This document shows, piece by piece, positions 38,048-48,609 of a stretch of DNA of 64,000 bases (position 1 is the first letter of the stretch; the number at the start of each line of letters is the position of its first letter). Location of the stretch: NCBI GenBank assembly GCA_033063855.1, contig CP093830.1, forward strand, positions 806,854-870,853, given 5' to 3'. This stretch comes from Smittia aterrima (Eukaryota; Arthropoda; Insecta; Diptera; Chironomidae). Under the pieces are notes generated by a model. The model was not told the DNA's origin. It saw nothing but the letters and a program-made list of their open reading frames with translations, and did not search any database. A program made the position numbers and the translations under genes.

Positions 38048-38340
38048 TTGAAAAATTTATAATTTGAATAACTGCGAAATAAAGTTTTTTAGAAAAGAAA
38101 TCAAGTGATTGCTTTAAATCTTCTAGAGTTATTCAGAAAAACTTCTTTCGAGTCAGCGGCAATTTAATTAATTCATCAAATTATAATCGATGAAATATTC
38201 TCGAGAATATTGAGTGAATGCAATGCTTTTCTCGTGAATGAGTTTGTCACATAATTTATTAAACTTCATTAAAAATAAGAAAAATAAATAAATCTTGTAA
38301 AAGTATTTTCTAGCTTGAAAAAGATAATGAATGAGACGAC

Positions 38341-39820
38341 TTAATTATTTTTTTTGATCGTGAATGGAATTGGAGGAATCTCGACGTCAGGAATATCTAA
38401 ATTTTTATTCATATTATTCTTGATGGCGTCATTGAGAGAATCGTCGTCATTTGTTGCAGCTTTCTCGTCGCGAGGAGCTTCTACGTCGATTTTTCTCGCT
38501 CCCACTTGAAACATTGGTTGATCTAGAGGAGGAAGTTGATGCTCTTGCTGCGGGTAGAATGATGGAGGCAGCACAGGATATTGTTGAACGCTTTGGAAGT
38601 TTCCGTAGCTGTCATAGATAAATGGATAACTGTACGGATAGTTTGGAAATTTCTGAAGTGGAATTAGTGATGGAGGGAAACCATATTCGTTGAGTGGAAC
38701 TGGTGACTTTCCATCTTCTGGTTTATCCTCAGGTTTGATTGCTTTTGTTGGCTCTTCAATAATTGTTTTTTCAGTGCCTGATGCTTCAACATCGTCGGAT
38801 TTTCTTTGAGCTGGTTGCTCAGGCTGGAATTTATTTTTTAGTCAAAGTTTGCAATTTTATTTTCTACAAATTCACCTTTTGATTGTCAGTTTTAGTGAAT
38901 TGATGGAAATAATTTGTTGGGTAGAATGGGCTGAGAACTGGAATTGCTGGTTGAATCACAGGCTGAATGAGAGGATACGCTTGCGATGGACTCAAGTTCT
39001 CGTCTGTCGTTATGATCGCATTGTAAACTTTTGGTGTTCTTAAAAGCTTTGCGCATTCCATCAAGGTCAACGAAATTGAAAGTATCAAAATTATCTGAAA
39101 AATTAAAATTATTTAAATTCAAATGAAGGAAGAACAATTAACAAAGCTCAGAATTTAAGATAATTGCTGGCTTGCCGCGCATTAAGAAACCAGTTGCTAG
39201 TTGCTGCTTGTAATCGGAAGTAGTTGCAAGTCGTAAATCAACTTCGTCGTGGGTTCATTCTCAGAGATTATGAAAACGAACAGCCACGGAAAGAAACTGA
39301 AAGTGAATTTGTGAGCAGGAGCGGCTGATTGTAACAAATGGGTTTTGATTTGAAAGTAGAACTAATAAACTGCAAATTTCACTTTTTATTCGAATTGACT
39401 TCATGCTCATTTTCCTTTCGCTTTCCATCGTCGGCTTGTGGGTGATTTCTGAATGATGATAAAGGTTATTCGAAGTAGAAATTTTTCTTTTCTTTAAAGC
39501 GATCGTTTGATTTATTTACGACGCGCATTCATCACGCTCAACTTTCCAAATTCTCGTTGATCATCAAATCTCGGTGTTCAGGTTAAGAGTTCACAGTTTC
39601 TCTTTTCCGCATAAGTTTCGATGCTTGAGCATTACTTTCGTGTTCTGAGAACTCGTTTTTTTTTTAAATAAATAAACAATGTTAAGGAGAACAGATCAGA
39701 GCAACGTGAGAACGCATCTAACGTTTAATTTTTGCTTGCCACTTATTAATGCCCTTCAAAGCTCATTAGCATTATGTTGGATTTTCGCAAGGATTTTAAC
39801 AGTTTACTCACTTTAAACAT
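38341..39820 (-). CDS. Secreted Pro-rich protein with a nine-base first coding exon
   Basis: Three coding exons on the minus strand give 236 residues: 39820-39812 (ATG TTT AAA), 39094-38876 and 38823-38341. The first exon supplies Met-Phe-Lys before IILILSISLTLMECAKLL, making a normal signal peptide. Placing the start after a micro-exon followed by a long intron is common in insect secreted and cuticle genes. The body is Pro/Tyr/Asn-rich (NEYGFPPSLIPLQKFPNYPY; PVLPPSFYPQQEHQLPPL) with a Lys/Glu-rich middle and an acidic end (DIPDVEIPPIPFTIKKNN). No Cys occurs after the signal peptide. Function is unknown; an extracellular structural role is inferred. It is tail-to-tail with the similar gene at 37607, with 293 bases between stop codons, so the two may be old duplicates. 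Confidence 0.72.
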
Positions 39821-39997
39821 CTTCTAGCTGATTTGTCTCGCACTAGCTACACAATCTCATTCAAGCTTTGTCCAGAAATGTAATTATTCCACTGACTGAA
39901 TCTCACAAAATGAAAAATCGAGAAAAAGACAAACGTTCAATGTTTTCACTCGAACAATCAAAATCAAACAAACGCGGAATATTATGAATTTGCTTAA

Positions 39998-40005
39998 CTT
40001 ATATA
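39998..40005 (-). promoter_or_regulatory. TATA box of the secreted-protein gene ending at 38341
   Basis: TATATAAG on the minus strand, about 180 bases upstream of the micro-exon ATG (39820). It is the only clear TATA motif in the expected place, so the 5' UTR would be about 150 bases. Confidence 0.6.
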
Positions 40006-41109
40006 CGCCGAACAGATCGCACAAACACAAGCAACAGATGAAGCGCAACTTGCGGCTGAGCCTACAGTGAAAAGTGAATGAAACGTGAGCACGAGAGAGA
40101 GAGTAAAATTGTTAGCGATTGTAGATGCTTTGACTGCGAACTACCATCTGATGTCAACCGCAAAACGAAATCGTTTACAGATGATGCAACTGCTTCTTAT
40201 CATTTTTTTCTGTCTGTTCTGTCTTTAGAATTCAAACTTCTTTAGAGTCCTTTCTAACATTGCTGGCAAAACTAGTTTCGCATGTGCTCCAAGGACAAGT
40301 TCAATCAGAAACTTAGATAACATCAAAGAATTCAAAGCTCTTTCATCGATATGAGTTATGACTTGAAGTTATACATTGACAAGTAGTTCTTGAATTGAAA
40401 TAGCAAGAATTGGTAATTAACACCAATTCGATCAGCTCGAACTAATATTTTTAAGTGAAAACAGCTTCAATTGAAGCCCACGCTGTTGCATTGAACGTGA
40501 ACGAGACATTTTTGAAAACAAACCTAAGATGAAAAGAAATGTAAAAGAGACAATGAGATTTATCGATATTGAGTTAGGAACTCAATCTGTGATTAGGAAA
40601 GAAAGTGAATTCTTTTGATGAATTCAAAATTTCTTTAATTTGAGACAACAAAATAATTTTCTGTGTCACCGAATTTTAATCTGATTTGTCCTCAACATGC
40701 ATTGAACTTTGACTCTGACTGCAGTTTCTGCTTCTTCGAATATTAAATAACTGTCTTTGCAATTTTTTTTCGTTGATTCTTTGACTATGAATCTTAAAAG
40801 AGAAAAAGACTGAACGTCTGGCATTTGCGATTCTCATCACGCGCCAATCTTCGAAGAAAAAATCGTGAACTTCTTGTTGGATTGAGAAAATGCTTCAAAA
40901 CGCAGAAGAAAATATTTGAGCGCTCGATATGACTCAGAAAGTCTTCAAAAATCGTAACGAAGCTTTTACATTCGAATGCGGTGAAAGCTCTGAAAGCTTC
41001 GTTTAATAAACTTCATTTTTCAATCTCCCAACCAATGAGCAAGAAAGTTCTTCACAGACAATTTGATTTCAATAAAAAATTGAAGGGATATAAATTGAAG
41101 TATGAGCTT

Positions 41110-41475
41110 AAGAATTTTCATCAAGAAAGATTTTATGCTACTAGGAATTTGAAGCTGAATTCTTATCTTCTTAGTAAGAACTTCTTTCACCTGGAATGTA
41201 AAAAATATTTTGTCTTTCATCAGAATTCGGTTGAGAGAAAAATAAATTTAGTTTGCAAAACTAAATTGAGCCCGTTAATTCTTACGATTCAACGGGTTCC
41301 GCTTAAGCGTAAAAATATTTTTAAAACTCGATTCAACATTGAAAGTATTTCAGTTTATGTTGCTGTTGAACCAATCGAAAGCTTCGAGATATTGCAGGCG
41401 GAGTTTTATGTTGAAACATTAGCAGATGTTCAATGTTTCCATTTACAACTCATGCTCAGTTCTGCAAAACGAAAC
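41110..41475 (+). repeat. Inverted-repeat block A, left copy
   Basis: Matches the reverse complement of about 53862-54235. The core 41325-41465 is almost base-for-base identical to its partner (one small difference near 41391). The outer part is only loosely similar and contains a one-base indel, which breaks any shared reading frame. Confidence 0.8.
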
Positions 41476-42944
41476 ATTAACAATTTGAAAGGAGGTGAAA
41501 TGTTTGCTTTCACTCTGAGCATCAAGTATTTGACTAAATTAAATTTTCAAAATTATTTATTAGAATCCGCCCCAAAAATTTTCATAAATGAGTTTTGAAG
41601 AATATTTTAAAACTTCAAGGAAGAGTACAATGATCTAAATATCATTTGAAAAACTTCATCTAATTTGACCAAAATGTTTATCTCAAGTGCAATCATCACA
41701 CCCTAAAATATTTGATTAGCGAATATACTTTTCAAGTGGCAATTTGCATTTGGTAACTTCATTCAAATATAACAAACACAAAAATTAATTGCGAACGAAG
41801 TGGGGAAGAGAGACACTCGAAAGTTAATTAGTTGTCTTCCCTCTTGAGCTCTTCCTCAAATTATGGCTACAAGAGTTACCACTTTCAGCGAAGCTTTAAG
41901 GAAATCGATTTTAAACTGCTTTTGTATCTTGATTTAAATCGTCTTCGCCATTTTTTCTTCACGACGATGAATATCAATTTCCTGAAACAATCATTCGCTA
42001 GCAACTCGACTCAAGAATTCTTAAGAAATTACAAAATATTTCATTTCCTTTATGGAATCTTTTTGTTTCTTATTCTCGCTTTCAATCTCAACGATCCTTC
42101 AACGCACATTATTTCGCCGTTTTCAGCACATTGAATGTGTTTTGTTCTTTTCCTTTCTTCTCCTTGAAGTTTCGTCAAGACAAAGACGGGAATAAGATTC
42201 ATATTTCTTTCTTTTCTCTTATTGCATCTTAGAGACGCGCTCGCTTTGAATGAAACAGCAAAATTGTTTAATTTCTCAAGACCTCACGAGGCACGCTACC
42301 AATTGAGATTTTTTCAAGCATGAGCAAACCTCAATTTATAAATCATTTGATGGACTTTTCAAAGAGACGGTTTTTTGTTGTGAAGAGCGGATTCATAACA
42401 ATTTCAGATGAATGGTAAAAATAATAGAAAACTCAACAATTCAAAGAAGTAGTCATTTTAAAAAGAGTTTTAGCTTTTGTTTGAATTGGAATATTTTGAG
42501 TTCATTGATGCGTAGCGCGGTAGTTGAAGATGGTCTCGACGATGCGAGAGAAGCTTGTGACACTCGAACGTTTCCTCGATGAATTTCTGTTACGATCTCG
42601 CGAAGCAGAAATCTTGTTTGATGTTGTTGGAAAAAGTTTATTAGACATTAATTTCTGTGGTTGACATCTCCCTTCTCATTAGTTGACACAAACTTTTACA
42701 GTTGACCTTGAATGTTTAGAAGAAATTTAGAAATTTCCCATCCCAACAAAGTGAAATGCGATTTGTCAAATTTTATGGGTTTGTCACATTTTAAATTTGA
42801 TTTTAATCCCAGTCACGTGACTCTCAACATTTGCAACTATCGACTGTGGTTACACATAAATTTAAAGAGATTAACGTCAAATAAAAACGTTTTCCTGAAA
42901 ACTCGCCCTCAACTCTTTTCCCTTTCACTCCATCAATGATCAGA

Positions 42945-43260
42945 AGTCATCGAGTTAATTAATTCCGCCACTTAATCCAAATTAAATTAAATTCTTTGTC
43001 GTGAAAGTGAATGAAAATCTCCAATTGAGATTCCACAGTCGAAATGAAATTCTAACAATTCGTGAAAGTGTCGAGACGTGTCACCCGCAGATCATCCTCC
43101 CTCGTTGAAAAATATGTTTTTCATCACTCACCGAGGGGTTGACTTTATTAACATTTTGATTATCTCTAAATTTGTGTATCAATAACAAATGAAAACATTT
43201 CCTTGAAAAGCAGCCAAACAAGGTTTACGTTTGCAACGAGAGAATGTGGGTTGATGGGAT
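42945..43260 (+). repeat. Inverted-repeat block B, left copy
   Basis: Matches the reverse complement of about 55285-55575. Shared landmarks include GTGTCGAGACGTGTCACCCG (near 43070) and GACTTTATTAACATTTTGAT (43141). Part of it also resembles, in direct orientation, 47440-47560. Confidence 0.75.
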
Positions 43261-43934
43261 TAAAAATTGATTTAACTGCTGAAAAATAAGTTCTCATTAT
43301 TAAACTCTCTCTAGTAGCTTCAGGGATGCTTTAATAACACAATTAATTTCATTCTGATCCATGCAGACATTTCATTGTTGTCAGAGAGCAGATTACTCTT
43401 ATTTGTTATTAAATTTTATTAACCAGAACTTTTCAGGTTACGACTACGTCTGATGATTGCCGAGTGGAACATAAATTTGTCCTGTCACTATGACAGTAAA
43501 TTCTCAGCACAATGAAGCTAACGTTTGAAACAATGGTTGGTTTGGCATGCATTGAAATTAATTTCAAATCCAAATCACAAACAATAAACCTACTTTGGCC
43601 TCACGCTGCCGAAAGGGTTTTCCTTGAAAACGAAAACTCCAGGAAATTTTATTGTTCGTCGAGGTTTTCATGGGAACAATTGAAACACTTATCGCAGAAC
43701 TTTTAAGTCAGAGTTGGAACTTGTGCAGTTTCATTGAATCTGTGTTTTAGAGGGAAGTTTGCTCAGCGTGTGCGAATTATTTTGTTGAAGTTATTTATCA
43801 ATCAAATTCTGCTGAAAATTCTGTTAACGCTTCGCTGAAAACATAAACTCTAAAATCCAAAAAGTTATTTCCGTCGTTTCTGTTCCTGAAATTCAAATTT
43901 TCTTTCGAAACAAAATTTCTTTTGAACTTTTGAG

Positions 43935-44250
43935 AATTGACAAAGAATCAAGCGACGCGTAAAATTGTTTCTGTTTCAAGGGAAAGCGAGCGATTCCTAA
44001 ATGATAAATTTTCTCGTTTCTTGTTAAGTTTTAATTTAATTTCAGATCTGAAAGTTGAAGAAGTTTGGTTGAAAGGATTTTCTGAGGATGAGAGAGATCT
44101 CAAGAAGAAGAAGAAGATGTGCAATTGATATCGAATTAAATCGACATTTTTGCAACCCTTTCTGCTTCGAAATGTCCTCGAGCTATAAAAAGATGTTCAA
44201 TAATTTTTCTAACAAATATTTCCATAATAAAAATATAAAAACCAGAAGAA
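43935..44250 (+). repeat. Inverted-repeat block C, left copy
   Basis: Matches the reverse complement of about 53505-53790. Shared strings include ACGCGTAAAATTGTTTCTG (43955) and TCCTCGAGCTATAAAAAGAT (near 44174). Similarity is high over most of the block. Confidence 0.8.
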
Positions 44251-45144
44251 AGAAATTTATTGAATAGGAAAAATAGTTTTCTCCGAAATGGATTCAATTG
44301 GAAGATTCTTTGGAATTGACATTTATTTATTGTGTTCGCACTAGGAGAAGCTTGTTCGTTATTAAATTAAGATCTTAACTCTTCAATCTACGTCATGACG
44401 ATGAACGGACAACGTCTAAATATTTCTTCGATTCTTTTTTTTTTTCTGCAGACTTTGAAAGGATTCAACGAACTTCCCCCTCAAATCTAACTTGGCAATA
44501 AAAATTGAAATTAATTTTTGTGAAACAGTAAAAATGTAAATTTGATATCCCGCGAAGTTTGATCTGTTTTTTATGAGTTTTATTATTAAATGCGAATTTT
44601 TTTAAAACAGATAATGATGCAGTTGAATTGGAAATTCTTTCGACTTTTATGTTTTCGCTTTGTCTGGCAGAAAAGGAAATTGCAAATAAAATAAAGAAAT
44701 TAAATTTGAAACCATTTTTTATTAAAAAGTTTGTTTTCACCTTCGTAATTATAAATCAGCAGCTGTCAGTGAATATAATAACTAATTTAATCCACTCAAC
44801 AACATTTTGAAACTCGATACCTCTCGAGAGTTGCATTTCAATGAGAGCGCCATGTCTTGTTGTAAAAGACTTACAAATTAGTTTCAATTTCAAGATGAGG
44901 GTAAGTTTTTTGTGATCGTGAAAATAATTCACACCTCATGTTTTTTGAGGCACGCCCAGAAGTAATTTTAAAGCTGCAACACAGAAAAGAGCTCGAAGGA
45001 TACAAATATCAAAATCATTCTGCGCTCCCTAAATTTATTTCAAAGAAAGATTTTTATCAACAATTTACATTTTGTGCTGGTAATTTTATTTATTTGTTTG
45101 TTATTACAAGTACAACAATTCCTGTGGTCGACTTGTGTTGGAAA

Positions 45145-45775
45145 CACTTCAAAGTAAATTAGTTATCTCGCCTCTTGAGCTCGACTATTTCGAGTGGAGT
45201 TTAATTGAAATGGCTTGACATCGATTCTTCTGTTACTGTTTCAATTTCTCAACGAATGACCGATGAAGTTTATTGAGAAACAATTGAGTTAAATTAAAGA
45301 ACTTGAGCCACTCGAGCTACTGTAATTTTGTTTTTCTTTGAAACCGATCTCTGTTGAGTTTGGAAGACTTGAGATTTTCATCTAGTGAAGCTGCGAGAAT
45401 CTTTACGACAATTCTCGAGTTTCACAAAACATTTCATTGTTGAATGATTATTGCGAAAACAGAGAAAGGTCGAAGAAGATGAAATATCTTGAAACTCGAT
45501 TCAAAAGTAACAAAACGGCAAAGTTTGTTTGCTTCAAGGATCATTCAAGATTAAATCTCAAATGAATCGTTTCCGAAGAAAAATTGCAAGTTTGTGTCGT
45601 AATCTGATGATCAGAAATCTCGAATCTCGCCCCCTCCGATTTCTCATGATTCTCTTGCGTGTAAAATCAACAAAAATAATTGCACCTAACTCGCTTGCCT
45701 TTTGGCGTCGTTTACAGTCTTGAAATCACCCTCGATAAGTAAAACAATTACCAACGCGACTCGGCTGCCACTTGA
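45145..45775 (+). repeat. Inverted-repeat block D, left copy (upstream of dmrt99B)
   Basis: Matches the reverse complement of about 49590-50215 over roughly 600 bases with high identity, the longest pair seen. Landmarks: AGTTATCTCGCCTCTTGAGC (45161) and CCCCCTCCGATTTCTCATGA (45630). A short, weaker third copy of its left end lies near 41808-41850. Confidence 0.85.
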
Positions 45776-47109
45776 GATTCGTATTCTGCATAAAATATTT
45801 CCGATAAAAAATGTCGTTTGGATTTATTTTGTTAACAAAATATTGAAAACTCATTTGCATTCGACAGATAGCTAAGCGAGTTTGACATTGGATTTGAAGT
45901 TGTTTGTATAACAAGAAGAGACAAATTTGAAATTCCGAGATTTCAGTATCTGCAGTTCACCACAGAAGTTCCCACATTCGATCAATGAAATAATTTTAAT
46001 GAAATCTTGAAATCGATACATTTCGATCGAGCACAAAGAATCATTCACAGAAAAGTTGTTGATGCGTTAACCCAAAATTAATTTACCGAAAGAAAACTGC
46101 CACAAGTGTTTTTACAGATTCCTTTCATTAAAATTAGACAGTAGAGTTAAGAGAGAAGACGAGAAGCGATCGTTTCTTTGTTTGTTTTCTTAAGAAACTT
46201 TGTAAAAAATCCTTTTCTCGATTTCCAGATCGAAAGCCACCTACTTCTCTTTATCATCGAAAGAAACGAAACTGAGAATGATTTTTCCGAATCGATTATG
46301 CACCTGAACGGAAGCTTTTAAGAATTGGAAGAAATTCTTTGACAGATTCAGTTTATCTTGATCTGGACGCTTTCGATGCTTCCTATCGACTGAGAAATTT
46401 GTAGAAAATATTTCCGAGAAGAAGCCAGAAAACATCGGATTTGTGTTGAAACTTTCTGCGCAGAAGCTTTTATTTGAATAGCAAGCAATCGCTTTCTCTC
46501 TAGAGGTTTGGGTGAGGGCAATTTTAACAGTTTTAATATATTCGTAAGGCTGTAAATGATTGTCGCAATCTGTAGGGCGTAGCTTAGATCCAATCTAATT
46601 TTTCTGCTTTTTGTTATTTCATTTCTAATTTCAATTTGACTTTTATTGTTTGAGGACAGTCTCGAAAAATAAAAATTCTTTAACATTTAACTTCACTTAA
46701 AAATGACGGCAGAATCCAGTTTGGAATAACAAAATATCAATTTACTCTATTGACATTCCATAAATGTTACACAATTCTTAATTTTGTTCGAGTCACCTCC
46801 GCAAACAAACGAACTTTGTAGCTAAAAAACTGTTGCTCGAAAAACGGAAAAAATCTTGAATGTCACTCGCTTTGTTTTCTCAAGCAGCTCACCCGGGTCT
46901 GAAGATATTTAAAATGTTTCATTTCGATTGCTGAGTAAATATTTTGACACTGTTAAATAGGCAGGTTAGTTATATTAAAGTTTGAACGGAGATGTTTGCT
47001 GTAGCTCAAGAGCTCTATTGGAAACCACGAAGAGATTCAGTTAAAGATCTCAAGCTGATTTCACGTTCCCATTAAATTAACCACATCAGTCCTTCGCTGA
47101 CATGAAAGA

Positions 47110-47262
47110 AAAATGGTTACCAGAACGATTAAATGTGATTTTCAATTACAAGAGATTGTTAGATCGCGGCATGTGATCATAAATGAATAAAGCGAATGAG
47201 AATTGATTTGATCGCATGATGATTCCATTCAGATTTGATCACGATGTGAAACTCAATATTTT
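47110..47262 (+). repeat. Inverted-repeat block E, left copy
   Basis: Matches the reverse complement of about 52508-52665; shared signals are AAGAGATTRTT next to a CGCGG motif, and GTGAAACTCAAT or its close variant. Confidence 0.65.
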
Positions 47263-47429
47263 CCCAACCCTTTTTTTTTGCTTGTACTTTATTCATTATT
47301 ATGAAGCATATCAGACTTTGCATCGTTGTTTCTGTCCGCCATCGCGAACGATAGAAAATTCGTTTAAAATTTAGAATAACTCGAAAGAGAGTTTGCAATA
47401 ATTTATGCAATAAATCGTGTCATTTGCAG

Positions 47430-47745
47430 ATAGTTCCTGAACAAAACTTTATTTACATTTTGATTCTCCAAAAATTTGTTTATCAATAACAATTCTAAAA
47501 ACAAAATTCAATTGAATCATTTTCCTTGAATTGCAAAAAGGTCAGTTGAGAAGTGAAGGGTTTGCAAGTTGTTTGAGTTTCAAACCATTCGTTGAACATT
47601 CATGGAAAAGGAAACTTCACTCGAGCTGAAAAATCATTTAATTTTTAATGGGCTGAGCACTCGAGAAAGTATGAATGGCAAATGGTTCGCAAGAGCCGAT
47701 ATTTATTTCACTAAATTCAAACTGTAATTGTATTCCTACTGTTCG
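47430..47745 (+). repeat. Inverted-repeat block F, left copy
   Basis: Matches the reverse complement of about 55088-55412. Landmarks: ATTTAATTTTTAATGGGC (near 47637) and GTAATTGTATTCCTACTGTT (near 47727). Its first part is also a direct, diverged copy of part of block B. Confidence 0.75.
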
Positions 47746-48609
47746 ACAGGCTTTCGTTCCTTTTGTATGCCAATTTCAAAAGCTAGAACTGATTCGAGAG
47801 CAATTTGTTCCTTCTGAATGGCTTCATTAAATTTTATAATTTACGATTAAGAGAGTTTCCTGAAAACCTTTTCCGTAGCTCTGAAGTTTTCAATTCATCG
47901 GTCATTATCGATTTTCGTCTGCGAAAATGGTGTCAAAATTAATTGCGGTTGAAATGATTGAAAAATATTTCAGAGAAACATTGAAAAAGCATAAAACATT
48001 GAATGAATGCTGCGAGAAACATTAAACTTCATGGAGAAGGACAGAAAATGCTTTCGACTAGAGCGAGATGAGAAGAGTTTCCTTCGTGGACTGTTTCCGA
48101 ATATAAATATCAAAACTTATTCTTTTATTAACATTTTACAGTAGGTTGAATATCTCATGATGTGGTAATATAAGAAGCAATTTTGAGTTCACGGAGAGGA
48201 ACAACAACCAACAACAATAATCTGAATTGATGTTTCACAGTTTCTACTGCTCCCTCACTTTGCTTTTTGGTTGGTTGGATATTATTATTGTTTAACAGTT
48301 CCCTCGTTTTTTTTGCTGTACACATCTTCGTGATGGTTTTTTTCTGGGTTGGATAGATTGTTGAAATGTTCAAAATATCAATTTTGTACAACATATTCGC
48401 TTCAGTATTCTTCTGGTACTCGTTGATGGCGGTTGCTTTGGAAACTCTTCACCGAATTAAGTGTCCAAGTGATTGAATAATTTTTGTGGAGTTTTAACAG
48501 TTTTGTGATACGAGGGAAAAAATATTAAAATAAATATTTTCGTCAAAAATTGAAGAAACATTTTATTTGAAAAATTAATTTTTTCATGAAAATTTGTGAA
48601 AGTTTATAA

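Larger units (their letters stand above)
40006..48609. other. Gene-poor region upstream of dmrt99B
   Basis: 8.6 kb without a convincing gene. It contains several blocks that recur, inverted, at 49.6-55.6 kb (listed separately). The rest is AT-rich and may hold enhancers or 5' exons of dmrt99B. A 205-codon stop-free frame at 40981-41598 begins with GTG, not ATG, and overlaps one of the repeated blocks. Confidence 0.5.
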
